From assembly GCA_008933805.1 (NCBI GenBank), contig WBUH01000015.1:1-64000 (forward strand): DNA of 64,000 bases, read 5' to 3'. Source of the stretch: Bacteroidota bacterium. GTDB lineage: Bacteria; Bacteroidota; Bacteroidia; UBA8524. Under the pieces are notes generated by a model that saw only the letters and a program-made list of their open reading frames with translations, did no database searches and was not told where the DNA came from. How positions within the stretch are numbered: the first letter of the stretch is position 1; the number at the start of each line of letters is the position of its first letter. Shown one piece after another: positions 45,214 through 53,795 of this stretch. The translations under genes and the position numbers were made by a program.

Positions 45214-46293
45214 TTAAAAAGCTTCGGCAAAGGCCACATAAAATCCGCTTGTTTTGTATCCCACCGCATAGTCAAAGCGCATATTTACGTTACTTTTCTT
45301 ATCCACCCGCACGCGCAGTCCTCCGCCGGCAGTATATTTAAACACCTGCATGGTGTAGGGTTTCCCCCATTCAAAAACCTCGCCTGCTCCGCCAAACACT
45401 GCAAAGCCAAGCCCCCATTTCACAGGTACACGCCACTCGGCCTGCAAAGCAAGGTAGTTTTGGTTGCGGTAGCGGCCTTGGTAGTATCCTCGCATATCGC
45501 GGTCGCTACCCATTAAGCCCATCAGCCTAAAGGGAGGTGTCCCTTCGTTTAGTACCGTGTATGCCTGAAAAGCCAACATGGTTTTCTTCACCTTCACATA
45601 GGTGCGGGCATCCGCTTCAAAACGGTTAAAACTGTAGTTGCTGCCCAGCGATTTGCCAAAATGCATAGCACTGGCAGCTATAAACAACCCTTGTTGGGCA
45701 TTAAGGGCATTTTTACGGCTATCGTACAAAAAGGCAGGACCAATGCCAGATGATATTCCGCCCTTTGCCCCATACTTACTGCTGTTTTCAAGCAGCCCGC
45801 CTTGTTTGGGTTCTACCCCAAACATATTTTGCAAGCGGTAGCGCAAGCCTATAAATGTATTCTTGCCTACCAATTTCAGCGAGCGTATGTCGGCCTCAAT
45901 ACGGCTGGCACTGTAAAGCTCCTTCACGCTATCCTCTGTGGCCGCCCCGACACCCCAATACAACTCAGGGAATTTGCGGTAGCCCAGCACCCCTTCGTGA
46001 TACCATTGGCCGCTTTTGGCAAAAGCATTCCATTGTATCTCGGCAATAAACTGCTTGTTTTGGGTATAGTTCACCTCGGCCTTTGCGCTCGAAACACGCG
46101 AAAGAGAATCTTTTTGCAGAAAGCGTAAATCAAACAAGGCCACTGCGCCCACATACCAACGTGTTTCAGGCGCGTAACCGAAAGCTGGCACCGGAAAAAC
46201 ACCAATGGGTCGCTTTTTCTTAGTGGTATCGTTTGCTGCTGCTGTAATGACAAGCAACAACAGAAAGGATGTTATGGATAGTTTTTTAAGCAT
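45214..46293 (-). CDS. BamA/TamA-like outer-membrane surface antigen barrel, POTRA-less
   Basis: Outer-membrane beta-barrel of 359 residues with signal peptide (MLKKLSITSFLLLLVITAAA). It resembles the C-terminal Bac_surface_Ag domain: the lid-loop motif MRGYYQGRYRN (VRGF-like) lies near residue 268, strands alternate throughout, and the last residue is Phe (FAEAF). Short barrels without POTRA domains occur widely in Bacteroidota and are not the essential BamA. It is second in an operon with the VTT-domain membrane protein 21 bp upstream. Confidence 0.8.
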   Translation of the reverse strand: MLKKLSITSFLLLLVITAAANDTTKKKRPIGVFPVPAFGYAPETRWYVGAVALFDLRFLQKDSLSRVSSAKAEVNYTQNKQFIAEIQWNAFAKSGQWYHEGVLGYRKFPELYWGVGAATEDSVKELYSASRIEADIRSLKLVGKNTFIGLRYRLQNMFGVEPKQGGLLENSSKYGAKGGISSGIGPAFLYDSRKNALNAQQGLFIAASAMHFGKSLGSNYSFNRFEADARTYVKVKKTMLAFQAYTVLNEGTPPFRLMGLMGSDRDMRGYYQGRYRNQNYLALQAEWRVPVKWGLGFAVFGGAGEVFEWGKPYTMQVFKYTAGGGLRVRVDKKSNVNMRFDYAVGYKTSGFYVAFAEAF

Positions 46294-46314
46294 GAATAAG
46301 TACGGTGTTATGCT

Positions 46315-46956
46315 TTACGAAGCAGTTTGTTGCAGTTTCTTTTGAAAGTAAGAACTGATTAGCCAACCCGCGGCTGAAATACCGATAACGGTTAAGAAAG
46401 AGACGATTCCGCCCTCAATATCCAGCGCATAAGCACCTGCTAACGAATAAATAACCGATGAAGGAATTAAACCCAACAAAGAATATAACGCCATTGGCAT
46501 TGGTTTCACTTTGCTCATGCCTGCTACAACGGCAATGGCCTCAGAAAGTAAAGGAACAGGCCGTGTAATGGCAATGATGGGCAATCCCCAACGCTCAAAA
46601 AACTTGGCCGATTGTTCAATATCTTGTTGGGGAATGAAACGCAGCAAAAACGTTTGTCCTTTCTTACCCGCATAGTACCCCGTAAATGTGGCACCCATTC
46701 CCCCGATAACTGAAAGAACAGCCCCCCACACAGGCCCGAACAATACTCCGTGGTAAATCATTATCAGGCTCGAGGGAACGGGAAGAAAAAAGTCGATAAT
46801 TAATAAGCCTACCCCTGCCAATGCTGCCCAAAGGCCGTTGTTCGATTTCATAAAGGCCTCTGTCCCTGAAAAATCAAGACCAATAAAAGGGCTTAGAAAA
46901 AAAAGTATCAGGAAAAAGGAAATAAGCACGAAGCTGAACAAAGCAATGCGTTTCAT
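46315..46956 (-). CDS. VTT-domain (TVP38/DedA-like) membrane protein
   Basis: Inner-membrane protein of 213 residues with about five hydrophobic helices. The VTT/SNARE-associated core is visible: DFFLPVPSSLIMIYHGVLFG, GGMGATFTGYYAGKKG, ITRPVPLLSEAIAVVAGM. DedA/VTT proteins have been linked to lipid scrambling and carrier recycling in the envelope. It is the first gene of the minus-strand operon 46956-41646, divergent from the DUF4382 lipoprotein. Confidence 0.85.
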   Translation of the reverse strand: MKRIALFSFVLISFFLILFFLSPFIGLDFSGTEAFMKSNNGLWAALAGVGLLIIDFFLPVPSSLIMIYHGVLFGPVWGAVLSVIGGMGATFTGYYAGKKGQTFLLRFIPQQDIEQSAKFFERWGLPIIAITRPVPLLSEAIAVVAGMSKVKPMPMALYSLLGLIPSSVIYSLAGAYALDIEGGIVSFLTVIGISAAGWLISSYFQKKLQQTAS

Positions 46957-47040
46957 AAACTTGAATAGAGTGTAAATACAAAACTATACGAACGGTGTTA
47001 AAATACAAGTGTATTTAAGGGATAAAAAGGGTAATTAAAA

Positions 47041-47075
47041 TCCCAATTTGGCACTGTTCATCCCAATTTTGGAAA
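47041..47075. promoter_or_regulatory. Paired sites resembling the palindrome at 52458, possible enhancer
   Basis: TCCCAATTTGG at 47041 and TCCCAATTTTGGAAA at 47061 start 20 bp apart and match the inverted repeat TTTCCCAAATTGGGAAA at 52458. They lie about 160-200 bp upstream of the DUF4382 gene, a normal distance for sigma-54 enhancer sites, and about 85 bp from the VTT gene start. Confidence 0.45.
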
Positions 47076-47237
47076 ACTGCGCACACTCGTAACGCTTTAA
47101 CGCTACAAATAAAGCACAGGTAAGACTTTATTATATAGGTATTTATATCTGTTTTTTTGGCGATGTGTTAATCGGGCACACAGTTCGTATTTAAGTAAAG
47201 TGTTAACCTAATTGTTTCACCCTAAAACAGTAACACC

Positions 47238-48080
47238 ATGAAAACTCTAAAAAATCTATTCGTTATGACTTTTGCATGTATGTTTCTTATGACAGCCTGC
47301 AAAAAAGAAGAAAATGCTGCCCCTGCACCACAAGATAACCCCGGTGCAGCAGGACAATCGTTTACTGTGAAAATGACAGATGCTCCCGGTGATTTTGAAG
47401 CCTTGGATGTAAAAGTGGTGAGCGTTGAAGCCTATCTTGAAGGCCAAGGCTGGGTAACTATTGATAACAGGGCAAAAGCAATAAATGTGGTAAGCCTTAC
47501 CAATGGTATTGAAACCGAAATTGCCGTAAAAAACAATGCACAGGCAGGTGTTTACACAAAATTGAAAGTGAAGTTTGACCCACAGGCTGAGCTTAAATTA
47601 AATGCCTATGCACTGGCAAACTATGGCGGGATTATTAAAAGCGATAACAGGGTTGATTTAGTGTGGTTGTACAGCGGGGCCAACGAGGTTGAAATAGCCA
47701 TCAATGAAACCGTCACTGCCCAAACCGGAGCCGAAGTATTGCTTGATTTTGATGCCGCGGCCTCTGTTATTGAAGATGGTAACAAATACTTATTACAACC
47801 CGTTATACGTGAAATAAAGGATGCCCGTACCGGCATACAAGGCGAAGTTGAGGGTCAAGCCAACGCAGCCATTGTAATTACCGACGGCACCAACACTTTT
47901 GCCACTTACATAAATGCTGAAGGGAAGTTTATGCTGAAGGGAATAAAACCCGGAGTATATAAACTAATAATTGACCCTGCAGCCAAAGCGATTGATGATG
48001 TTGAAAAACAGAATAAAGAACTAAGCGGAGTGGTGATTGTTGAGGGACAAATTACCCAAATGGGTAAGATAGCCCTATAA
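47238..48080 (+). CDS. DUF4382 lipoprotein
   Basis: Lipoprotein of 280 residues with lipobox LMTAC near residue 21 and a KKEE tail signal. The DUF4382 domain follows (FTVKMTDAPGDFEALDVKVV ... LDFDAAASVIEDGNKYLLQP), then a carboxypeptidase-regulatory-like domain (GIQGEVEGQANAAIVITDG ... FMLKGIKPGVYKLIIDP). A paralogue lies at 53176, on the other side of the phosphorelay genes. The function of DUF4382 is not known. Upstream sit two palindrome-like sites and a weak -24/-12-like sequence (GGGCAC near 47174). Confidence 0.85.
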   Translation: MKTLKNLFVMTFACMFLMTACKKEENAAPAPQDNPGAAGQSFTVKMTDAPGDFEALDVKVVSVEAYLEGQGWVTIDNRAKAINVVSLTNGIETEIAVKNNAQAGVYTKLKVKFDPQAELKLNAYALANYGGIIKSDNRVDLVWLYSGANEVEIAINETVTAQTGAEVLLDFDAAASVIEDGNKYLLQPVIREIKDARTGIQGEVEGQANAAIVITDGTNTFATYINAEGKFMLKGIKPGVYKLIIDPAAKAIDDVEKQNKELSGVVIVEGQITQMGKIAL

Positions 48081-48096
48081 CACTGTATGGTGGGTA

Positions 48097-48121
48097 AAGG
48101 GGGGCTTCGGCCCCCTTTTTT
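48097..48121 (+). terminator. Terminator after DUF4382 gene
   Basis: AAGGGGGGC-TTCG-GCCCCCTTTTTT, a compact hairpin with a stable TTCG tetraloop and T-run. Confidence 0.9.
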
Positions 48122-48150
48122 ATAAATGTTTCACTCTAATAAATACCGTT

Positions 48151-48585
48151 ATGATACCTACAAAAAGATATAGGATAACCGTGTTAGAAGACAATGAGTT
48201 TTATAACAGGCTCCTTTCAAAACAGTTGAAAAACTATACCGATATTATTTCGGCCCAAAAGAATTATGATTTCGAAATCAGCTCATTTATGAGCCCTTAT
48301 GATTTTTTGGCCAACTTAAAAGAAGATACCGATATAGCCTTTGTTGATTTTTATTTGGGCAGCCTTACCGCGCTTGAAATAATTACTAAAATACGCGAAA
48401 AATGCCGCGACTGTAAAATCATAGTGATATCGCAGGTGCGCAACCCTCAAAGTATGTACAATACAATAAGCCTCGGTGCCTTTGAGTTTATTTATAAAGA
48501 TACCGCAGCTCTTGCCCGCAGCTGTTTTATAGTAGAAGACATTATAAACAGCACACTTAACAATAACACGCATTTGTATAACTAA
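48151..48585 (+). CDS. Single-domain response regulator (REC only)
   Basis: Receiver protein of 144 residues without an output domain. Features are ED at 14-15, the phospho-acceptor in IAFVDFYLG, the Ser/Thr position in IIVISQ and Lys in FIYKD. It precedes the hybrid kinase on the same strand by about 45 bp and may accept or relay phosphoryl groups in the same pathway that ends in the sigma-54 activator. The N-terminal VLEDNEFYNRLL resembles the VVEDNEWYNKLL of the activator at 51081, so the two receivers are related. Confidence 0.85.
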   Translation: MIPTKRYRITVLEDNEFYNRLLSKQLKNYTDIISAQKNYDFEISSFMSPYDFLANLKEDTDIAFVDFYLGSLTALEIITKIREKCRDCKIIVISQVRNPQSMYNTISLGAFEFIYKDTAALARSCFIVEDIINSTLNNNTHLYN

Positions 48586-48630
48586 AACAACGGTATTTAC
48601 TCTCCAAAAACCCGAACTTTGAAAGTATTG

Positions 48631-51057
48631 ATGAGACAAAAAGTGTTTTCATTTGAGCTGCGGATTATCGTAATACTTTCGCTGGTACTGGCTATGGTTA
48701 CTGCCATCGGGGTGTTTACTTTTAACAGTTTGCACGGCATTATCATTGATGCCAAAGAAGCCACCCAGCCCAACTCAAAGATTGACTTACTGAAACAAGT
48801 GGTAGGCGATTTAACAGATGCGGAAAGCAGTATGAAATCGTACCGGCTTACCAATGATGACAGCTACCTCACTCCGTTTTATGAGTCAATCTCTCAGGTA
48901 GACGGGCGAATGGCTTTGCTGAAACAACAAAGCAGCGGCGATGAATACCAAGTGAAACTTGCCGATAGCGTAGCCCAACTGGTTGAAATTAAATACTCGC
49001 TATTAAACAGGTTATTGCTGTTAGAAAACAATGAAAAAGTAGCCGACGAATTGCAGAAAATTGCCCAAAAATTATCGGCACAAGAAAAACAACGGCAAAA
49101 AGACGCGTCAAAAAAAAGCACCAATATTTTTGATAAAATATTCGGCCCCTCAAAAAAGGAAGATAAAAAATCAGGACTTACTATAAAAGATGTTGAGAAA
49201 GAGATAAATAAGGCCAAAACCAACCAGTTATCTCAGCTAAAAGAGTTGAAAGAGCAGGAGTTGTACCTTACCAAAGAGGATAAAATAGTAATGGATAAAA
49301 TACGCTCACTCATAAAAAAAATGGAGAACTTTGAGCGTACTTCCAACTCACGCAAGGCCATAAAAATTACTAAGCAAGCAAACCAAACTAATTTTTATAT
49401 AATAATATTTTGTGTGCTGGCAACCGGTCTTTTGGCAGTTACCAGCTTTTTTATCTTAAGTTATTCAAAGAAAAATAAAGCCTATCGTGCTGCTTTGCGC
49501 GATGCCAAAATACAAGCCGAAAATCTGGCAAAAACCAAAGAAACCTTTTTGGCCAACATGAGCCACGAAATACGCACCCCAATGAATGCCATTGCGGGGT
49601 TTACCGGGCAACTGCTGCAAAGCAAACTAACCAAAGAGCAAAAAGAACAACTGCAAATTGTTAAAAAATCATCCGACCATTTATTACGGATAATTAACGA
49701 TATACTGGACTATTCAAAAATACAATCAGGCAAACTCGGGTTTGAGTCCGTTGGATTTAAGCCCGCTGAATTGTTGCACGAATCAGCCTTGTTAATGCAG
49801 CCTGCGGCTACTGATAAGGGTTTGAAAATCCAAACCTCGGTGTCCGATGCCGTACCCGAAATTTGTATTGGCGACCCTGTCCGCCTGCGTCAAATTATAC
49901 TCAACCTAATGGCAAACGCCATTAAATTCACCGAAAAGGGAGAAGTAAGTGTGCGTTTCACCGCCTTGCCCAAGGGTACTGATGCGGTTTCTTTGCAAGT
50001 AACCGTGCAAGATACGGGCATAGGCATTGAAGAGGAAAAACTGAAAACCATTTTTAACGAGTTTGAGCAAGCCGATAGCAGCAATGCCCGCAAATATGGC
50101 GGCACAGGGCTTGGGCTTACCATCTCGAAAAAGCTGACAGAATTATTAGAAGGCAGTATTGATTTGAGCAGTGTAGTGGGCAAGGGTACACGGGTAACCG
50201 TTATTATCCCCTATGCGATAGGCACCGAAAGTGATTTAGAAACCACTGAAGTAGTAGAAACTAAAAACAGCGAGTTAAAGGGCATTAGCATATTGGTAGC
50301 GGACGATGAAGAATACAACCGCAGATTAATCAGCACAATTCTTAAAAAGTGGGGTGTTGAGGTAACCGTGGTTAATAACGGTGCAGAAGCCGTTGGAGCC
50401 GTTATCAACCATACCTATACCGCCGTATTAATGGATGTGCGGATGCCTGTACTGAGCGGTATAGAAGCAACTAAGCAAATACGCCAGTTACCCGACCCTA
50501 ATAAGGCGCAACTTACCATTATTGCACTAACAGCCACCACACAGCAAGCTGAGATTGAAGGGTGCAAGCAGGCAGGTATGCAACACGTATTATCTAAACC
50601 GTTTAATGAAGGCCGCCTGTATAGGCTACTGGTTAACGCCGCAGTTAACAAGCCCGATGAGCAGGCAAATACTGATAATGATGCAGCAGAGGCAAAATCA
50701 GCAGAAAACGCCGATAAAAAGTATGATTTAGAGGAGCTAAGGGCACTATCAAACGGCGATATTAATTTTGTGCGTGAGATGGTGCAGGTGTTTATAACCA
50801 CCACCCAAAGCGGCATTGCCGGAATGGAAACCGCCCTTGCCCAAGAAGACAGCGAAGCATTGGCCGATGCGGCGCATAAAATAGTGCCGCCCTGCCGCCA
50901 TTTGCAAGCCAATACATTGCTTAAAAAACTAAAAACTATTGAACTGAGTGCCCGCGAACAAGGCAGCACCCTCAACATGGAAGCTGAGGTAGCAGATGCC
51001 AAAGCCGAGGCGGCCCTTATAATAGGCTTGCTTGAGACCGAGTTGAAGCACCTGTAA
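48631..51057 (+). CDS. Hybrid sensor histidine kinase with REC and HPt domains
   Basis: Membrane kinase of 808 residues from ATG 48631; a TTG 12 bp upstream is an alternative. Two transmembrane helices (about 10-35 and near 260-280) flank a helical CHASE3-like periplasmic region. Then come HisKA with SHEIRTPMNA (His about 312), HATPase_c (NLMANAIKFTEKG, DTGIGI, GGTGLGLTIS), a receiver (VLMDVRMP, Asp about 602) and a C-terminal HPt-like domain (DAAHKIVPPC, His about 749). All phosphorelay sites are in one chain. It is between two response regulators on the same strand, and the HPt probably donates to one or both. Confidence 0.92.
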   Translation: MRQKVFSFELRIIVILSLVLAMVTAIGVFTFNSLHGIIIDAKEATQPNSKIDLLKQVVGDLTDAESSMKSYRLTNDDSYLTPFYESISQVDGRMALLKQQSSGDEYQVKLADSVAQLVEIKYSLLNRLLLLENNEKVADELQKIAQKLSAQEKQRQKDASKKSTNIFDKIFGPSKKEDKKSGLTIKDVEKEINKAKTNQLSQLKELKEQELYLTKEDKIVMDKIRSLIKKMENFERTSNSRKAIKITKQANQTNFYIIIFCVLATGLLAVTSFFILSYSKKNKAYRAALRDAKIQAENLAKTKETFLANMSHEIRTPMNAIAGFTGQLLQSKLTKEQKEQLQIVKKSSDHLLRIINDILDYSKIQSGKLGFESVGFKPAELLHESALLMQPAATDKGLKIQTSVSDAVPEICIGDPVRLRQIILNLMANAIKFTEKGEVSVRFTALPKGTDAVSLQVTVQDTGIGIEEEKLKTIFNEFEQADSSNARKYGGTGLGLTISKKLTELLEGSIDLSSVVGKGTRVTVIIPYAIGTESDLETTEVVETKNSELKGISILVADDEEYNRRLISTILKKWGVEVTVVNNGAEAVGAVINHTYTAVLMDVRMPVLSGIEATKQIRQLPDPNKAQLTIIALTATTQQAEIEGCKQAGMQHVLSKPFNEGRLYRLLVNAAVNKPDEQANTDNDAAEAKSAENADKKYDLEELRALSNGDINFVREMVQVFITTTQSGIAGMETALAQEDSEALADAAHKIVPPCRHLQANTLLKKLKTIELSAREQGSTLNMEAEVADAKAEAALIIGLLETELKHL

Positions 51058-51080
51058 GTAGTTTTCTATATACTTGTAAT

Positions 51081-52427
51081 ATGAAGCAACCTCCTTTTAC
51101 AGTATTTGTGGTTGAGGATAACGAGTGGTACAATAAGTTGCTGGTGTACACCCTGTCGTTAAATCCCGATTATTTAGTAAAGAGTTTCTTTTCGGGAGGG
51201 GAAGTACTGAAACACATCGACGAAAACCCTTCGGTTATCACCATTGACTATCGTTTGCCCGATATGGACGGCGAAGAATTGATGGGTAAGATAAAAGCCA
51301 AATGCCCTGATGCGGAAGTAATTATTATTTCTGAACAAGACGATATAAAAACAGCCGTAAACCTTTTGAAGGAAGGGGCTTACGATTACATTGTGAAAGA
51401 AAAAGACATACGCGAACGGTTGCTTACTACAGTAAATAACGTCCGCAAAAACAGCCACCTTAAAGAGCGCATCGTTACGCTGGAGCGCGAGGTACAAAGC
51501 AAGTACGATTTCAAAAAGACAATTATAGGCGAAAGCCCTGCCGTTGAAGGGGTGCTGAACTTGCTCGAAAAGGCTTCGGGCACCAATATCACGGTTTGCA
51601 TTACGGGCGAAACAGGCACGGGCAAAGAAGTGGCAGCAAAGGCCATACACTACAATTCACCCCGCAAAAACAATCCGTTTGTGGCCGTTAACGTGGCCGC
51701 ACTTCCGTCAGAACTTATCGAAAGCGAACTCTTCGGGTACGAGAAAGGTGCATTTACAGGGGCATTAACCCGCCGCATCGGAAAATTTGAAGAAGCCAAC
51801 GGCGGTACTTTGTTTTTGGACGAGATAGGTGAAATGGACATTGCTTTTCAGGCAAAACTGCTACGTGCGTTGCAAGAAAAAGAAATTACACGGCTGGGCA
51901 GCAATACCCCTGTAAAAACCGATTGCCGCATTATTGTTGCCACCAATCGCAACCTGCAAGAGTTGGTGAAACAAAAGCAATTCAGAGAAGATTTATACTA
52001 CCGCTTGTTTGGCTTGCCCGTTCATTTACCTCCGTTGCGTGAGCGCGGAAAAGACGTGCTGTTGCTGGCCAAATACTTTATCAATGCCTTTTGCAAAGAA
52101 AACAAAATGCCGCCCGCAGGGATTGCTGAAAGCGGGCGCACCAAGCTGCTTTCGTACGCATACCCGGGCAATATCCGTGAGCTTAAATCGATGGTAGAGC
52201 TTGCTGTAGTGATGAGCAACGGCGCGGATATTACCGCCGATGATATTACTACTGCCCACGCGGACAGTATGCCGGATACTTTGGGCGGTGAAATGACATT
52301 GAAAGAATACGAATACCGTTTAATAGAACATTACCTGAAAAAGTACAATAACGATGTGAAGTTGGTAGCCGATAAGTTGGATATAGGCAAATCGACCATC
52401 TATCGTATGCTTAAAGAGCGGGAATAA
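51081..52427 (+). CDS. Sigma-54-dependent response regulator (NtrC family)
   Basis: Activator of 448 residues. The receiver (1-~120) has the phospho-Asp in ITIDYRLPDMDG. The AAA+ domain follows with Walker A GETGTGKE near 176, the sigma-54 contact loop GAFTGA at about 223-228, and Walker B LFLDEIGEM. The C-terminal Fis-type helix-turn-helix is NNDVKLVADKLDIGKSTIYR. GAFTGA is required for sigma-54 activation, so target genes should carry -24/-12 promoters. One such sequence lies 112 bp downstream, before the small barrel gene, with a palindrome about 65 bp further upstream. Confidence 0.94.
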   Translation: MKQPPFTVFVVEDNEWYNKLLVYTLSLNPDYLVKSFFSGGEVLKHIDENPSVITIDYRLPDMDGEELMGKIKAKCPDAEVIIISEQDDIKTAVNLLKEGAYDYIVKEKDIRERLLTTVNNVRKNSHLKERIVTLEREVQSKYDFKKTIIGESPAVEGVLNLLEKASGTNITVCITGETGTGKEVAAKAIHYNSPRKNNPFVAVNVAALPSELIESELFGYEKGAFTGALTRRIGKFEEANGGTLFLDEIGEMDIAFQAKLLRALQEKEITRLGSNTPVKTDCRIIVATNRNLQELVKQKQFREDLYYRLFGLPVHLPPLRERGKDVLLLAKYFINAFCKENKMPPAGIAESGRTKLLSYAYPGNIRELKSMVELAVVMSNGADITADDITTAHADSMPDTLGGEMTLKEYEYRLIEHYLKKYNNDVKLVADKLDIGKSTIYRMLKERE

Positions 52428-52457
52428 CCCTGCTTTAATTCTTAGTTTGGCAATCAC

Positions 52458-52474
52458 TTTCCCAAATTGGGAAA
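52458..52474. promoter_or_regulatory. Palindromic candidate enhancer site
   Basis: TTTCCCAA-A-TTGGGAAA is a perfect inverted repeat around a central A, 65 bp upstream of the -24/-12-like promoter at 52539. Related sites occur at 47041-47075. Confidence 0.55.
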
Positions 52475-52538
52475 ATGGCAAGCCTACACGAAAATCATAA
52501 TTTCTTATTTTTCAGCAAGTTGTAAAATATTTTTTGGC

Positions 52539-52554
52539 TGGCACCGTGTTTGGG
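52539..52554 (+). promoter_or_regulatory. Candidate sigma-54 promoter
   Basis: TGGCACCGTGTTTGGG matches the consensus TGGCAC-N5-TTGC except for G in place of the last C, with the correct 10-bp gap between the GG and the -12 pair. The start site would be about 18 bp before the ATG at 52583. Confidence 0.5.
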
Positions 52555-52582
52555 TTTATCAAACCAACCAACACCTACAGCC

Positions 52583-53128
52583 ATGAAACCATTAACTAAA
52601 CAACTATTACCCCTTTTTATTGCAGGTATTGCAATATTGGGTTTTAAAGAGGCAGCAGCACAACGCCCAGCCATCAACACCGGTAATTACCGCACTGCAA
52701 TCGGTATGCGTGTAGGACACACTTCTGGCCTTACCATCAAGCACTTTATGGGTAACGGTAATGCTATTGAAGGAATTATAGGGGTTTGGCCCAGTGCCTT
52801 CAGCATCACCGGTATGTACCAGTGGCACGTTGCAGCACCATCAGCACCCGGTCTTAAATGGTACTACGGTATCGGTGCCCACGCTACTTTTTACAACGAC
52901 AGGTATTACTACTACCGCGAAGGCCGCAGAGGCTATTGGTACCGCTACTACCGTTATCAGGAAGGCGGGGCAGGAATTGGTATCGACGGTACATTGGGTT
53001 TAGAGTACAAAATCCCTCCCATACCCTTTGCATTAAGCTTTGACATAAAACCCTACGTTGAGTTTACCACCCACAACCACGTATTTATGGCCTTCGACCC
53101 CGGCTTGGGCATTAAGTTCACTTTCTAA
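52583..53128 (+). CDS. Small outer-membrane beta-barrel protein with Tyr/Arg-rich loop
   Basis: Protein of 181 residues from ATG 52583 (MKPLTKQLLPLFIAGIAILG), signal peptide ending near AAAQ. An 8-strand-like barrel follows and ends in Phe (GLGIKFTF). A striking internal stretch is rich in Tyr, Arg and Trp (YNDRYYYYREGRRGYWYRYY), probably an external loop. It follows the sigma-54 activator gene with its own candidate -24/-12 promoter and precedes a DUF4382 lipoprotein, with which it is probably cotranscribed. The role is unknown; regulation by the adjacent phosphorelay is inferred. Confidence 0.82.
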   Translation: MKPLTKQLLPLFIAGIAILGFKEAAAQRPAINTGNYRTAIGMRVGHTSGLTIKHFMGNGNAIEGIIGVWPSAFSITGMYQWHVAAPSAPGLKWYYGIGAHATFYNDRYYYYREGRRGYWYRYYRYQEGGAGIGIDGTLGLEYKIPPIPFALSFDIKPYVEFTTHNHVFMAFDPGLGIKFTF

Positions 53129-53175
53129 CAAACGGTAATAACTATTAATAATAAGAACACTAAACCAATACGATT

Positions 53176-53721
53176 ATGAAAACCCAAAAACTGATTTTAG
53201 CACTATTGTTTGCCGCCTTTGCTCTTGTATCATGTAAAAAAGACCCTTCGCCCGAAGGACAAGGCAGCATGAGGGTACACATGACCGATGCACCCGGCGA
53301 TTTTAAAGAAGTAAATGTTGAGGTTGTGGCGGTGGAGATTAAATATAACGACGGCGATAGTGTAAACGGATGGATTACACTACCCACCAACGCAGGGGTT
53401 TACGACCTGCTTACCCTAAGGGACAGTGTTACTGCACTTATCGCATCAGGAACTGCGCTTGACCCCGGTAAGGTAAACCAAATGCGTTTGATTTTAGGCA
53501 CCAACAACACCGTAGTGATTGACTCGGTTGGTACCTTCCCGCTTACTATCCCAAGCGGCGATAAAACAGGGCTTAAAATCAATATCAACCAAACCATCCC
53601 CATTGACCAAACCCTTGATATCACCATTGATTTTGATGCTGCGGCATCTGTTATCAAAACCGGTGAAGGCGATTATAAATTAAAACCTGTGATTAAAGTT
53701 AAAGACGTAAGAGTTCTGTAA
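53176..53721 (+). CDS. DUF4382 lipoprotein, second copy
   Basis: Lipoprotein of 181 residues with lipobox LVSC near residue 20 and a single DUF4382 domain (MRVHMTDAPGDFKEVNVEVV ... TIDFDAAASVIKTGEGDYKL). It shares MTDAPGDF and DFDAAASVI with the 280-residue protein at 47238 but lacks its C-terminal domain. It follows the barrel gene by 47 bp and ends before a strong terminator, so the two form a short operon. Confidence 0.87.
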   Translation: MKTQKLILALLFAAFALVSCKKDPSPEGQGSMRVHMTDAPGDFKEVNVEVVAVEIKYNDGDSVNGWITLPTNAGVYDLLTLRDSVTALIASGTALDPGKVNQMRLILGTNNTVVIDSVGTFPLTIPSGDKTGLKININQTIPIDQTLDITIDFDAAASVIKTGEGDYKLKPVIKVKDVRVL

Positions 53722-53755
53722 CACTCATAAACAGCTTACTTCATATCATCTCCAG

Positions 53756-53790
53756 AAAAAGCGGCGCGAAGGGATTCGTGCCGCTTTTAT
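53756..53790. terminator. Bidirectional terminator
   Basis: AAAAAGCGGC and GCCGCTTTTA arms, with an inner CGAA/TTCG pairing, lie between the DUF4382 gene and the convergent TraB/GumN gene. Confidence 0.85.
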
Positions 53791-53795
53791 TTTGT

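Noticed and set aside
47174-47188. GGGCACACAGTTCGT as a sigma-54 promoter of the first DUF4382 gene
   Set aside because: The -24 part fits, but the -12 part lacks the TTGC core, so it is only mentioned in the gene entry and not listed as a promoter.
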